Source: Paludibacteraceae bacterium (GTDB lineage Bacteria; Bacteroidota; Bacteroidia; Bacteroidales; Paludibacteraceae). From it: DNA of 37,932 bases. The stretch spans positions 1 to 37,932 of the forward strand of contig JAFPNK010000086.1 of the NCBI GenBank assembly GCA_017401985.1, in the 5' to 3' direction. Of this stretch, positions 8,288-16,186 are shown piece after piece. Within the stretch, counting starts at the first letter, position 1; each line of letters begins with the position of its first letter. The position numbers and the translations under genes are program-made. Under the pieces are notes generated by a model. That model was not told where the DNA came from. It made no database searches and worked only from the letters and a program-made list of their open reading frames with translations.

Positions 8288-9145
8288 ATGCGTAAATATT
8301 TATTCTTCGCCATCGCGCTGGTAGCCGGCACATTGGCATTCACAAGTTGTGAGCCTAACAATCCGAATAAACCGGAGAGTCAGGAAATTGATCCGAAAGA
8401 AGTAACCGCCAAGGATATTGTAGGCGAATGGTTGCTTGATAGCGTCATCTTCAACAACGAATATGGGTACTACCAGATGGACCGTCAACTCATCACCGTT
8501 CGAACCAACGACCTCGACGTTCGCGACCGGAAGAAGAACGCCTACACCGTGAAGGATGGTATCATTACCGTCAATTACTCAAAGAACGAATGGAACGACG
8601 TAGATGACTCGTACACCGCTACCTATGAGATTGTCAGCTTTGACAAGGGTCTCAAGCGCGCCGAACTCAAAGAACATGTTGAATACATAGACGGCGACCA
8701 ACCGGTTGAGGGCTACATGCACTATTATCTCTCTGTCCTGCCCGAGCCTACCGGCAAAGACCTTGACATCAACGAAGCCAACATCAAAGGCGCTTGGTTG
8801 TGCGCGTATTATGAGCACTATGCAGAAGGCGAGACAGCCATTAAAGAAGTTTCGCCGCACTTCGAATTCGAATTCTTCGGCGACAACCATAAGTTCGCTT
8901 GGCTAATGGGCGTTTCTGCCGTAGATGGTTACTTTGACACCGGTTTCTGGTGGTTCAAACCCGGCTATATGTATATGACGGTGGCTTACAACAAGACCCT
9001 CAGCGACTACAACGAGGACGATTTGTACTGGTGGAAAATCGAGAAACTGACAGAGGACTACATGATTCTCTCTCACAGAGACGATGGTTACGCAGAGGTT
9101 TGCCACTTCGTTCGCCGAGACATGTCCTTCCCAAGTGAGAAATAA
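8288..9145 (+). CDS. Lipoprotein 5 of the tandem array
   Basis: 285 residues from the ATG at 8288. An upstream in-frame TTG at 8279 would add only three residues before the otherwise conserved start, so I prefer the ATG. Lipobox LAFTSC (Cys21), then a longer Pro/Asn/Lys linker. Lobe 1 motif 'IVGEWLLDS'; lobe 2 motif 'EANIKGAWLCAY'. The end departs from the other four: after 'CHFVRR' it carries a seven-residue extension. The leader before the ATG holds alternating GATAATT/GACAATT units (8267-8287), a common Bacteroidota spacer type. A strong terminator follows at 9170. Confidence 0.8.
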   Translation: MRKYLFFAIALVAGTLAFTSCEPNNPNKPESQEIDPKEVTAKDIVGEWLLDSVIFNNEYGYYQMDRQLITVRTNDLDVRDRKKNAYTVKDGIITVNYSKNEWNDVDDSYTATYEIVSFDKGLKRAELKEHVEYIDGDQPVEGYMHYYLSVLPEPTGKDLDINEANIKGAWLCAYYEHYAEGETAIKEVSPHFEFEFFGDNHKFAWLMGVSAVDGYFDTGFWWFKPGYMYMTVAYNKTLSDYNEDDLYWWKIEKLTEDYMILSHRDDGYAEVCHFVRRDMSFPSEK

Positions 9146-9169
9146 ACAATAAACAAACAATCACTATTC

Positions 9170-9203
9170 ACCGCCACGCCCAACCGCGTGGCGGTTCTCA
9201 TTT
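9170..9203 (+). terminator. Strong hairpin terminator after the lipoprotein array
   Basis: ACCGCCACGC pairs perfectly with GCGTGGCGGT across a 6-base loop, followed by TCTCATTTC. The 10-bp GC-rich stem closes the block that begins at about 1254. Confidence 0.85.
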
Positions 9204-9251
9204 CATCTACTGACACCCCAACAACAACCTATTGAAACTCATCTGATCGCG

Positions 9252-9295
9252 CTAGACCATAACTAGACGATATCTAGACTATATCTAGACCATAA
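9252..9295. promoter_or_regulatory. Four head-to-tail 11-bp direct repeats (CTAGACnATAW)
   Basis: Units at 9252, 9263, 9274 and 9285 read CTAGACCATAA, CTAGACGATAT, CTAGACTATAT and CTAGACCATAA. The period is exactly 11 bp, about one helical turn, so all copies face the same side of the DNA. They lie about 95-140 bp upstream of the promoter of the next gene. Four CTAG tetramers in 44 bp is striking because CTAG is rare in most bacterial genomes. A cooperative protein-binding site is the most natural reading. The rest of 9204-9389 holds only an AT palindrome (9342-9355). Confidence 0.65.
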
Positions 9296-9389
9296 ACTAC
9301 AGAACCACTCCTTCTCAAGCGATTGTTCTGCAATGTTCAATTGTATATATATACATAGTATATATATAGTTCATATCTCTTCTTTTTTA

Positions 9390-9421
9390 TTTGCATATGT
9401 CAGAAAAAAGTTGTACCTTTG
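9390..9421 (+). promoter_or_regulatory. Bacteroidota sigma-A-type promoter for the OB-fold T9SS protein
   Basis: TTTG at 9390-9393, a 20-base gap, then TACCTTTG at 9414-9421. This matches the Bacteroidota -33/-7 consensus and shows that the coding start must lie downstream (ATG at 9453), not at the far-upstream in-frame ATG at 9333. Confidence 0.8.
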
Positions 9422-9452
9422 CAGCCGCAAAGGTTTTGAAAACAGCAATAAT

Positions 9453-10724
9453 ATGAAAAAGTTCTTCTCCTTATTCGCAGCAATGCTGATGGCAGGTACG
9501 ATGATAGCTGGTATACAGGTATCAGAGTCCATCTACTTCTCATCCGAAGAGTATTCTGACGGACAAGTGGTCTCTCCCTATACGGGCGAACATGTTCTCA
9601 TTACGTTCCCCCAAGGGTCAGCGAGCAACGCCGCTAAATACTATTCCGGTGCTGTTCGGGTGTATTGCGGCGGACAAATGAAGGTCTCTATTTCCTCTGA
9701 CGGGTTCACACTGACAGGTATCACACTCAACTTTGGCAGCGGGGACTACGCAAATACGAACGATATTACTGCCTCCGAGGGATCCTTTGACGGGACTACA
9801 TGGACAGGTAGCACAAAAGAACTGACATTTACCGTTGGCAAAAAAAGCGATGGTTCGCTTGGCGGACACAGGCGTATAAGTTCATTGTATATCACGGCGG
9901 AGATAGACGAGCCGGAAGAACCTAACGGCATCGATCCGTCAACGAACATAGTAGCTTACATCGGCGAAGGTATTTCCACTCTCCGTGAACTCGTCCGTAA
10001 TCCGGAAGTATATGGAGAATGGATGTCTCAATATCCGTTTAAGTATGCCGCCAACGAAGAAATCATGGTGAGGATATCCAACACGGAAGAAGTATTCGGG
10101 TGCTCCGGTACACTCCCCGGCTGCAGCGATTTGGCTTATTTTCCCGCACGCAATGAATATTGCCACATTGAGCAAGCCGGTTGGCATTGGATCTATTTCC
10201 GCCCGAATCGAGACGGCGGGGACGACTGGTGCCGCGGATGTATTAAGATGGAGCGTCTGGCACAGGCTCCGGACCCGACGAATTGCTACGAAGCCGCATT
10301 GTTTGTAGGGCAGGAGGATGTAGAAGTTCCTTATAACAACGGCAAAACATATACCTTAGAAGGCTATGTGACGCAAATTCAGGAAGCCTACCAAGACCAA
10401 TACCACAATATATCCTTCTGGATTGCAGACAAAGCGACCGATTCAAGAATGGTGGAAGTATTCCGCGCCACATGTCCGAAAGCCTCGCATGCAGTGGTTG
10501 TCGGCGACAAAGTACGCGTTACCGGTACGCTGATGAAATACAACTCTATCGTTGAATTTAAGCAAGGCTGCACCTACGAGATCCTCAACCGGCAAGAAGA
10601 GGACCAAGAAGGCATTGAGGACACACCCGCAACGGTTAAGGCAGTCAAGACCATCGAGAACGGACAGCTGATGATCGAGCGAAACGGCATCAGATACAAT
10701 GCCGTCGGACAAATATTGAATTAA
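9453..10724 (+). CDS. Secreted T9SS cargo protein with OB-fold-like domain
   Basis: 423 residues from the ATG at 9453, chosen because it opens a signal peptide (Lys-Lys, hydrophobic core, cleavage near 'MIAG') and lies just after the promoter. Residues ~20-150 form a beta-rich domain resembling those of Bacteroidota surface proteins. A middle region (~165-280) has several Cys. Residues ~290-390 ('[10 protein letters not shown]', then '[14 protein letters not shown]') look like an OB-fold of the type found beside Bacteroidota secreted nucleases. No nuclease motif is visible. The tail '[18 protein letters not shown]' is a T9SS sorting signal shared with three other proteins here. Only 19 bp separate it from tyrS and I see no terminator, so read-through into tyrS is possible. 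Confidence 0.75.
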   Translation: MKKFFSLFAAMLMAGTMIAGIQVSESIYFSSEEYSDGQVVSPYTGEHVLITFPQGSASNAAKYYSGAVRVYCGGQMKVSISSDGFTLTGITLNFGSGDYANTNDITASEGSFDGTTWTGSTKELTFTVGKKSDGSLGGHRRISSLYITAEIDEPEEPNGIDPSTNIVAYIGEGISTLRELVRNPEVYGEWMSQYPFKYAANEEIMVRISNTEEVFGCSGTLPGCSDLAYFPARNEYCHIEQAGWHWIYFRPNRDGGDDWCRGCIKMERLAQAPDPTNCYEAALFVGQEDVEVPYNNGKTYTLEGYVTQIQEAYQDQYHNISFWIADKATDSRMVEVFRATCPKASHAVVVGDKVRVTGTLMKYNSIVEFKQGCTYEILNRQEEDQEGIEDTPATVKAVKTIENGQLMIERNGIRYNAVGQILN

Positions 10725-10743
10725 TGACATATTTACCAATATA

Positions 10744-12042
10744 ATGAAAAAGAATTTTGTAGAAGAACTCCGTTGGAGAGGCATGTTGCAGGACATCATG
10801 CCTGGCACGGAAGAACAGTTAATGAAAGAGATGACGACCGCTTACGTGGGCATTGACCCGACGGCGGATAGTCTGCATATAGGACACCTCTGCGGCATCA
10901 TGATGCTGCGTCACCTCCAAGCCTGCGGACACAAACCGATCGCCCTCATCGGCGGTGCAACCGGTATGATCGGTGACCCCTCCGGCAAGTCTGCCGAGCG
11001 TAACCTCCTCACCGAAGAGATCCTCAGTCACAACGTAGCATGCATCCGCGAGCAACTCGAGCACTTCCTCGATTTCAACAGCGATGCACCTAACGCAGCG
11101 GAACTCGTCAACAACTACGACTGGATGAAGGATTACACCTTTATTAATTTCACGCGCGATATAGGCAAACTCATCACCGTCAACTACATGATGGCGAAAG
11201 ACTCCGTCAAGAAGCGCTTCAACGGCGAGTTCTCGCAAGGTATGTCCTTCACCGAGTTCACCTACCAGCTCCTCCAGGGTTACGACTTCGTGTACCTCAA
11301 CGAGCACAAGAACTGCCTCCTCCAAATGGGCGGTTCCGACCAGTGGGGAAATATCACCACGGGTATCGAGCTCATGCGTAAGATGAACGGCAAGACCGCA
11401 TTCGCCCTCACCTGCCCGCTGATCACCAAAGCCGATGGCGGTAAGTTCGGTAAGACCGAATCCGGTAACGTTTGGCTCTCCAAGAAATACACCAGCCCGT
11501 ATAAGTTCTTCCAGTTCTGGATGAACGTTTCGGACGATGACGCGAAGCGTTATATCAAGATCTTCACCTCCCTCAGCCGCGAAGAGATCGAAGCGCTCAT
11601 CGCTGAGCACGACCAGGCGCCGCACCTCCGCGTGCTCCAGAAACGTCTGGCAAAGGAGGTAACCTGCATGGTTCACAGCGAAGCAGACTACAACGCAGCA
11701 GTCGAAGCATCGAATATCTTATTCGGAAACGCAACCGCAGATGCGCTACGCGCGTTGGACGAGGATACCTTCCTGCAGGTGTTCGAAGGCGTTGAACGCT
11801 ACGAAATCCCTATGGAGGACCTCAAAGCCGGCATCGGCCCGCTCGACCTGCTCGCAGAGCGCACGAACATCTTCCCGTCCAAAGGCGAAGCACGTAAGAT
11901 GATTCAGGCCAACGGCTTCTCTCTCAACAAAGAGAAACTCACCGACCCTGCCACCCCACTCACCGATGCCAACCTCCTCAACGGAAAGTACCTCCTCTTC
12001 CAAAAAGGCAAAAAAAACTACTACTTAGTAGTGGCAAAATAA
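10744..12042 (+). CDS. tyrS: Tyrosyl-tRNA synthetase
   Basis: 432 residues, the usual length for the bacterial TyrRS family (class I). It activates tyrosine with ATP and charges tRNA-Tyr. The HIGH signature is at residues 45-48 ('DSLHIGHL'), with [13 protein letters not shown] shortly after. 'YDFVYL' and '[11 protein letters not shown]' are the tyrosine-binding and fold motifs. The KMSKS equivalent is KFGKT at ~234-238, as in many bacterial TyrRS. The C-terminal ~70 residues form the S4-like tRNA-binding domain. The start ATG follows an AT-rich spacer 19 bp after the upstream gene. Confidence 0.97.
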   Translation: MKKNFVEELRWRGMLQDIMPGTEEQLMKEMTTAYVGIDPTADSLHIGHLCGIMMLRHLQACGHKPIALIGGATGMIGDPSGKSAERNLLTEEILSHNVACIREQLEHFLDFNSDAPNAAELVNNYDWMKDYTFINFTRDIGKLITVNYMMAKDSVKKRFNGEFSQGMSFTEFTYQLLQGYDFVYLNEHKNCLLQMGGSDQWGNITTGIELMRKMNGKTAFALTCPLITKADGGKFGKTESGNVWLSKKYTSPYKFFQFWMNVSDDDAKRYIKIFTSLSREEIEALIAEHDQAPHLRVLQKRLAKEVTCMVHSEADYNAAVEASNILFGNATADALRALDEDTFLQVFEGVERYEIPMEDLKAGIGPLDLLAERTNIFPSKGEARKMIQANGFSLNKEKLTDPATPLTDANLLNGKYLLFQKGKKNYYLVVAK

Positions 12043-12080
12043 GAAAAAATCACCCAAAAGTGCAAAATTATTGCAAAAAA

Positions 12081-12112
12081 TTTGGTCAATTCAAAAAAAA
12101 GCAGTACCTTTG
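12081..12112 (+). promoter_or_regulatory. Promoter for the tRNA-Gln (and possibly rplY) transcript
   Basis: TTTG at 12081-12084, 20 bases, TACCTTTG at 12105-12112. Transcription would begin near 12120 and produce a ~120-base structured leader before the tRNA. Confidence 0.8.
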
Positions 12113-12144
12113 CACCCGCTTTCCAAAATTAGGATAATCGGGGC

Positions 12145-12242
12145 CCCCGAAAATTTTAATTTTTGGGGAGAGCGAGAGCACGGCGAAGATTCACATGAGC
12201 AACGTAGTTGCGAATCGTATTGAGCCGTCGCTCGCGCGACGG
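12145..12242 (+). repeat. Cluster of three hairpins in the tRNA-Gln precursor leader
   Basis: First hairpin: CCCCGAAAATT pairs with AATTTTTGGGG (12145-12168, one G-T wobble, 2-base loop). Second: GATTC...GCAAC, GTA, GTTGC-GAATC (12188-12216, perfect except for a six-base bulge). Third: CCGTCG, six bases, CGACGG (12225-12242), which ends exactly one base before the tRNA 5' end. They are transcribed from the promoter at 12081. They may guide 5' processing or be a dispersed hairpin element. Confidence 0.65.
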
Positions 12243-12313
12243 TGTCCACTCGTATATCGGTATTACACCGGATTTTGGTTCCGAGAAGCGAGGTTCGACT
12301 CCTCGGTGGACAA
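12243..12313 (+). tRNA. tRNA-Gln, anticodon TTG
   Basis: Acceptor TGTCCAC (12243-12249) pairs perfectly with GTGGACA (12306-12312), followed by discriminator A. The T arm is CGAGG, loop TTCGACT, CCTCG: perfect. The anticodon loop TTTTGGT closes on a CGGA/TCCG stem and gives anticodon TTG, reading CAA (and CAG) as Gln. The D arm is short (GTA/TAC). The sequence after the discriminator is CAA, so CCA is not encoded and must be added. The first base U and the 'ATTTTGGTT' anticodon region fit Bacteroidota tRNA-Gln. Confidence 0.92.
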
Positions 12314-12321
12314 CAAAAAAC

Positions 12322-12345
12322 AAGGCTGCGTAGGCAGCCTTTATA
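12322..12345 (+). terminator. Hairpin terminator (possibly leaky) after tRNA-Gln
   Basis: AAGGCTGC, loop GTAG, GCAGCCTT, then TAT. Two further small hairpins follow (GTCGG/CCGAC at 12346-12359 and CGTGT/ACACG at 12362-12379) before rplY. No separate consensus promoter is visible for rplY, so partial read-through from the tRNA promoter is likely. Confidence 0.65.
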
Positions 12346-12409
12346 GTCGGAACTCCGACGACGTGTGATGGAATACACGGTATTAAGTAACACAAATTTT
12401 TAAATTTTT

Positions 12410-12967
12410 ATGAAAGAATTCGCATTAGTAGGTACTCCGCGTAGCGAGTACGGAAAGAAGGCCTCTAAGGCTCTTCGCGCTGAGGAACTCATTCCTTGCA
12501 ACATTTACGGTTGTGGCCTCAGCCTCACCTTCACAGTAGCAGCAGCTGACGTTCGTAAGCTCATCTACAGCCCGGACACCCAGATCGTTGACCTCACTAT
12601 TGGTGACACCAAGACCAAAGCTATCGTTAAGGAGTTGCAGTTCCACCCGATCGACGGTAAGACTCTCCACATTGACTTCCTCGCAGTAGATGAGAAGAAG
12701 CCGGTTGTAGTTGAGATTCCTGTTCAGCTGAACGGTCTTGCTGAAGGTGTTAAAGCCGGTGGTAAGTTGGTTCAAGCAATGCGCAAACTCAAAGCTCAAG
12801 GTATCTACACCGCATTCCCTGATCGCATTAACATCGACGTTACCGAGCTTGGCCTGGGTAAGAAGATCGCCGTTGGTGACGTGAAGGTAGAAGGCTTGAA
12901 GTTCGTTAACCCTGCTGACGCTTGCGTCGCTGAGGTGAAGGCTACCCGCCAGAGCAAGGCTCAATAA
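12410..12967 (+). CDS. rplY: 50S ribosomal protein L25 / general stress protein Ctc
   Basis: 185 residues: the long Ctc form with an N-terminal L25 5S-rRNA-binding domain (~1-90, starting 'RSEYGKKASKALRAEELIPCNIYG') and a C-terminal TL5/Ctc beta domain (~95-180, including 'LNGLAEGVKAGGKL'). It binds 5S rRNA in the central protuberance of the large subunit. It is followed directly by pth, a pairing common in bacteria. The start follows an AAATTT-type palindromic leader. Confidence 0.95.
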   Translation: MKEFALVGTPRSEYGKKASKALRAEELIPCNIYGCGLSLTFTVAAADVRKLIYSPDTQIVDLTIGDTKTKAIVKELQFHPIDGKTLHIDFLAVDEKKPVVVEIPVQLNGLAEGVKAGGKLVQAMRKLKAQGIYTAFPDRINIDVTELGLGKKIAVGDVKVEGLKFVNPADACVAEVKATRQSKAQ

Positions 12968-12975
12968 TGGCGAAC

Positions 12976-12996
12976 GCTAAGAGCTAAAGGCTAAAG
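12976..12996. repeat. Three tandem 7-bp units GCTAARR
   Basis: GCTAAGA, GCTAAAG, GCTAAAG in tandem in the rplY-pth spacer, directly before the terminator-like hairpin. One of several heptamer-period repeats in this window. Confidence 0.8.
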
Positions 12997-13000
12997 CAAA

Positions 13001-13032
13001 GGGGCGAGGCGCACAGCCTTGCCCCTAATTTT
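13001..13032 (+). terminator. Terminator-like hairpin between rplY and pth
   Basis: GGGGCGAGGC pairs with GCCTTGCCCC (one wobble) across a five-base loop, followed by TAATTTTTA. It separates rplY from pth 10 bases before the pth ATG, so it may only attenuate. Confidence 0.75.
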
Positions 13033-13041
13033 TAAGAAAAG

Positions 13042-13608
13042 ATGGCAAAATTTTTAATAGTTGGTTTAGGAAACATCGGTGACGAGTACGCCGGTACGCG
13101 CCATAACATCGGTTTCATGATGATCGATGCCTTTGCTGCATCCGTCAAGGCCGAATGGCAAGACAAACGCTACGGTTTCGTAGCCAAGTGTCGCGTGAAG
13201 AATGCCGAAATGGTGCTCCTCAAGCCCTCCACCTACATGAACCTCAGCGGCAATGCCGTTCGTTACTGGCTCCAGCAGGAGAAAGTTCCCGTTGAGAACA
13301 TGCTCGTTCTCGTCGATGATCTCAACCTGCCTTTCGGCACCATTCGCATTCGCAAACAGGGTTCGAACGGCGGACATAACGGACTCGGTAACATACAATC
13401 GGTATTAGGAACAGACGCGTACGCACGCGTTCGGTTCGGTATCGGCAACGAATACACACGTGGCACGCAGATCAACTTCGTGCTCGGTGAATGGACAGAC
13501 GAAGAGAAGAAAGCAATCGATGAACGTCTCAAAGTGACAACGGAAATCATCCCTTCCTTCTGTCTCCAGGGCATCGACCGCACAATGAACCAATTCAATA
13601 ACAAGTAA
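13042..13608 (+). CDS. pth: Peptidyl-tRNA hydrolase
   Basis: 188 residues, normal for bacterial Pth. It releases tRNA from prematurely dropped peptidyl-tRNA in the cytosol. Visible family residues: '[19 protein letters not shown]' with Asn11 and catalytic His21, '[10 protein letters not shown]' near 61-70, Asp92 in 'VDDLNLP' and 'GSNGGHNGL' near 110. It overlaps the S4-domain gene by one base (TAATG), implying translational coupling. Confidence 0.96.
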   Translation: MAKFLIVGLGNIGDEYAGTRHNIGFMMIDAFAASVKAEWQDKRYGFVAKCRVKNAEMVLLKPSTYMNLSGNAVRYWLQQEKVPVENMLVLVDDLNLPFGTIRIRKQGSNGGHNGLGNIQSVLGTDAYARVRFGIGNEYTRGTQINFVLGEWTDEEKKAIDERLKVTTEIIPSFCLQGIDRTMNQFNNK

Positions 13609-14018
13609 TGGCGGAAGTTCGTGTAGATAAATTTTTATGGGCGATGCGCATCTATAAGACGCGCTCTATTGCTGCCGATGCCTGCAAGAACGGACGAATC
13701 ACCCTCAACGGTGTGCAACTCAAACCCAGCCGCACCTTCAAGATCGGTGACACGTTCAATGTGCGCAAGGGGCCGATTACCTACACCTATAAAATTCTCC
13801 AACTGACCGAAAACCGTCTTGGCGCCAAACTGGTACCGGAGTATATCCAAGACTGCACTTCTCCGCAACAACTGGAACTGCTTCAACTGGCTCGCATGGC
13901 CGGAAACGGAGTGCGCGACCGCGGCCTTGGACGCCCGACCAAGAAAGACCGCCGAGACATTGAGGTCTTCATGAGTGACAATTATCTGGACGAAATAGAT
14001 TTTGACGATGAGGAGTAA
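13608..14018 (+). CDS. hslR: S4-domain RNA-binding protein, Hsp15 (HslR) family
   Basis: 136 residues. An S4 domain occupies residues 1-65 ('RVDKFLWAMRIYKTRSIAADACKNGRITLNG' region; DKFLW is the family hallmark). A basic C-terminal helix follows, with 'GRPTKKDRRDIEVF' near 108-121, and then an acidic tail. In E. coli Hsp15 binds 50S subunits carrying a stranded nascent chain, which suits a gene coupled to pth. It overlaps pth by 1 bp and the next gene by 11 bp. Confidence 0.88.
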   Translation: MAEVRVDKFLWAMRIYKTRSIAADACKNGRITLNGVQLKPSRTFKIGDTFNVRKGPITYTYKILQLTENRLGAKLVPEYIQDCTSPQQLELLQLARMAGNGVRDRGLGRPTKKDRRDIEVFMSDNYLDEIDFDDEE

Positions 14019-14466
14019 ATCAGACAATATTGCGGAATACATCCTCTACCTCTGGCAGATGGAGGACTACCTTCGTGCTTTCCCGCAGAATGCAGACGCC
14101 ACGCCTGAACTCCATGAACTCAACGAGATGATGCACCGCGAAGGCATCATAGAAGGCGGACATTTGGCGCTGGCGAACAATGCCCTTGCGGAGCTCGAAG
14201 ACTTGCATCGCTCTTTATTAGACGAAGATGCGATGTACCGCGCTGCGCTTATTCGCCTCACACCGCAACTCAACCTGCTAAAGGCCAAAACCGATCGCCC
14301 GACAATGAGCGACATTGAGGCTTGCCTCGTGCTTCTCTACCAAATCATGCTTCTCCATCTTCAGAAACGCGAGATTACTCCGGAGACAGCCGCCGTTCAA
14401 AAACAGGCGACAGAGGTGCTGCAATTTTTAAGTAAGACCTATTATGCGAACAGCCGAACGGTTTGA
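14008..14466 (+). CDS. DUF4924-like helical protein
   Basis: 152 residues from the ATG at 14008; a TTG two codons earlier is less likely. The opening 'NIAEYILYLWQMEDYLRAF' matches my memory of the Bacteroidota DUF4924 family. It is all-helical with no signal peptide, so cytosolic. It overlaps the S4-domain gene by 11 bp and nth by 23 bp, so it belongs to a tightly packed operon pth-hslR-DUF4924-nth. Function unknown; the neighbours hint at RNA or DNA maintenance, but this is only context. Confidence 0.7.
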   Translation: MRSKSDNIAEYILYLWQMEDYLRAFPQNADATPELHELNEMMHREGIIEGGHLALANNALAELEDLHRSLLDEDAMYRAALIRLTPQLNLLKAKTDRPTMSDIEACLVLLYQIMLLHLQKREITPETAAVQKQATEVLQFLSKTYYANSRTV

Positions 14467-15085
14467 GAACATATTAACGTGGTTTGAGAAAAACATGCCG
14501 GTTGCAGAAAGTGAGTTGGTATTTAGCAATCCTTTCCAATGCCTCATCGCCGTCATGTTATCCGCACAATGTACGGACAAGCGCGTGAACATGGTCACGC
14601 CGGCTCTCTTCGCCGCCTACCCTACACCGGAAGCCTTGGCCGCAGCGACACACGATGAGGTGTTCGAATACGTCAAATCTGTCAGTTATCCCCGTTCCAA
14701 AGCCGAACACTTGGTCCAAATGGCGCAACGCCTCGTTGCAGCCTATAACAGCCAAGTACCCGATAACATCGACGACCTGCAAACGCTGCAAGGCGTCGGA
14801 CGCAAGACCGCGAATGTCGTTTGCGCCGTCATCTGGAACCAACCGACCATGGCAGTGGACACACACATCTTCCGCGTCAGCGAACGTCTTGGCCTGACCA
14901 CCAATAGCCGCAACCCGCTCCAGACGGAACGCCAACTGGTCAAATACATCCCCGCGGACATCATTCCCAAAGCCCACCACTGGCTCCTACTCCACGGCCG
15001 ATACGTCTGCCAAGCCCGCAAACCTCAATGCGAAACCTGCGGGCTAAGCGCATATTGCAGATATTATCAAAAAAATCGCACATAA
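14444..15085 (+). CDS. nth: Endonuclease III, base-excision DNA glycosylase/AP lyase
   Basis: 213 residues, the normal length. It removes oxidised pyrimidines and cleaves at abasic sites. The helix-hairpin-helix motif 'LQGVGRKTANVV' contains catalytic Lys121, and Asp139 lies in 'VDTHIFRV'. The [4Fe-4S] cluster ligands are Cys189, Cys196, Cys199 and Cys205, in the family spacing C-x6-C-x2-C-x5-C. The start overlaps the preceding gene by 23 bp. The terminator after it overlaps the recA promoter. Confidence 0.97.
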   Translation: MRTAERFENILTWFEKNMPVAESELVFSNPFQCLIAVMLSAQCTDKRVNMVTPALFAAYPTPEALAAATHDEVFEYVKSVSYPRSKAEHLVQMAQRLVAAYNSQVPDNIDDLQTLQGVGRKTANVVCAVIWNQPTMAVDTHIFRVSERLGLTTNSRNPLQTERQLVKYIPADIIPKAHHWLLLHGRYVCQARKPQCETCGLSAYCRYYQKNRT

Positions 15086-15109
15086 ATTTGCACATGTGCG
15101 TTTTTTTTT
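15077..15109 (+). terminator. Rho-independent terminator of the pth-nth operon, overlapping the recA promoter
   Basis: CGCACA (15077-15082) pairs with TGTGCG (15095-15100) and is followed by nine T. The recA -33 element lies inside the loop and the T-tract fills the recA -33/-7 spacer. Confidence 0.8.
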
Positions 15110-15118
15110 GTAATTTTG
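15087..15118 (+). promoter_or_regulatory. recA promoter with embedded palindrome
   Basis: TTTG at 15087-15090, 20 bases, TAATTTTG at 15111-15118. The 10-bp palindrome GCACATGTGC (15090-15099) lies directly after the -33 box and could be an operator for a DNA-damage regulator. The secG promoter has a similarly placed GCATATATGC, so the palindrome may instead be a general promoter feature. Confidence 0.8.
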
Positions 15119-15145
15119 CACCGCAAAATTGAAATACAAAATACT

Positions 15146-16186
15146 ATGGCAGAAAAACAAGTTCCGAATGCAGACAAGCTCAAAGCGCTTAAGACTGCGA
15201 TGGAAAAGATCGACAAGAACTACGGTAAAGGTGCCATCATGCGCCTTGGTGACGAGAACATAGAGAACGTACCGGTTATTCCCACCGGTAGCCTTGGTCT
15301 CAACTACGCGCTGGGCGTAGGCGGTTATCCGCGCGGACGTATCATCGAAATCTATGGTCCGGAGTCTTCCGGTAAGACCACCCTCGCTATCCACGCGATG
15401 GCAGAGGTACAAAAGACCGGCGGCATCGCTGCTATCATCGATGCCGAGCACGCGTTCGATCGCTTCTATGCCGAGAAACTGGGCGTTAACATCGCCGAAT
15501 TGCTTATCGCGCAACCCGATAGCGGTGAACAAGCACTTGAGATTGCGGATGAACTGATTCGTTCAGCAGCAGTGGATCTTATTGTCATCGACTCCGTAGC
15601 CGCTCTCACTCCGAAAGCGGAGATAACCGGCGAAATGGGCGATAACAAAGTAGGACTGCAGGCTCGTCTTATGTCGCAAGCGCTGCGTAAGATGACGGCC
15701 TCTGTCAACAAAACCGGCACTACCGTCATCTTCATCAACCAGCTTCGTGAGAAGATAGGCGTCATGTTCGGTAACCCTGAGACAACTACCGGAGGTAACG
15801 CGCTGAAGTTCTACGCATCCGTTCGTCTGGATATCCGCCGTACAGGCCAGATCAAAGACGGCGAACAGATCAAGGGTAACCAAGTGCGCGTCAAAGTGGT
15901 GAAGAACAAAGTGGCTCCTCCGTTCAAGAAAGCGGAGTTTGACCTTATGTTCAACCAAGGTATCTCCCGCATCGGTGAGATCCTCGACTTCGCAGTCGCT
16001 ACCGAAGTTATCAAGAAGAGCGGTTCGTTCTTCTCCTACGGTGACACCAAACTTGGTCAAGGACGCGACAAAGTGAAAGAGGTACTGGCCGAGAACCCCG
16101 ATCTGTGCGAAGAACTGGAAACTAAGATCTCCGAGAAAGTGAAAGAACTCGGCCTCGAAGCAGTACTCAATAAAATTGGAAAGTAG
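15146..16186 (+). CDS. recA: Recombinase A
   Basis: 346 residues from the ATG at 15146. The upstream in-frame ATG at 15116 overlaps the -7 box and is rejected. RecA polymerises on single-stranded DNA and drives strand exchange and SOS co-protease activity. Walker A is GPESSGKT at residues 71-78; 'VIDSVAAL' is Walker B; '[20 protein letters not shown]' covers loop L2. The C-terminal domain is present and complete. The last 11 bases overlap the TTG start of the oxidoreductase gene. Confidence 0.98.
   Translation: MAEKQVPNADKLKALKTAMEKIDKNYGKGAIMRLGDENIENVPVIPTGSLGLNYALGVGGYPRGRIIEIYGPESSGKTTLAIHAMAEVQKTGGIAAIIDAEHAFDRFYAEKLGVNIAELLIAQPDSGEQALEIADELIRSAAVDLIVIDSVAALTPKAEITGEMGDNKVGLQARLMSQALRKMTASVNKTGTTVIFINQLREKIGVMFGNPETTTGGNALKFYASVRLDIRRTGQIKDGEQIKGNQVRVKVVKNKVAPPFKKAEFDLMFNQGISRIGEILDFAVATEVIKKSGSFFSYGDTKLGQGRDKVKEVLAENPDLCEELETKISEKVKELGLEAVLNKIGK

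Noticed and set aside
9252..9295. Replication origin iterons
   Set aside because: There is no replication initiator gene nearby and the repeats lie ahead of a normal promoter, so a transcriptional role is more plausible.
9333..9452. N-terminal extension of the OB-fold T9SS protein starting at the ATG at 9333
   Set aside because: The extension would run through the promoter and lie before the signal peptide; the ATG at 9453 is the natural start.
12140..12313. tmRNA or other single structured RNA covering the whole region
   Set aside because: The 3' part folds fully as a normal tRNA-Gln with its own 5' acceptor strand at 12243; no tag-peptide frame or tmRNA domain is seen.
15116..15145. Upstream in-frame ATG for recA
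   Set aside because: It overlaps the -7 box, so it cannot be in the transcript from this promoter; MAEKQ is the usual kind of RecA start.
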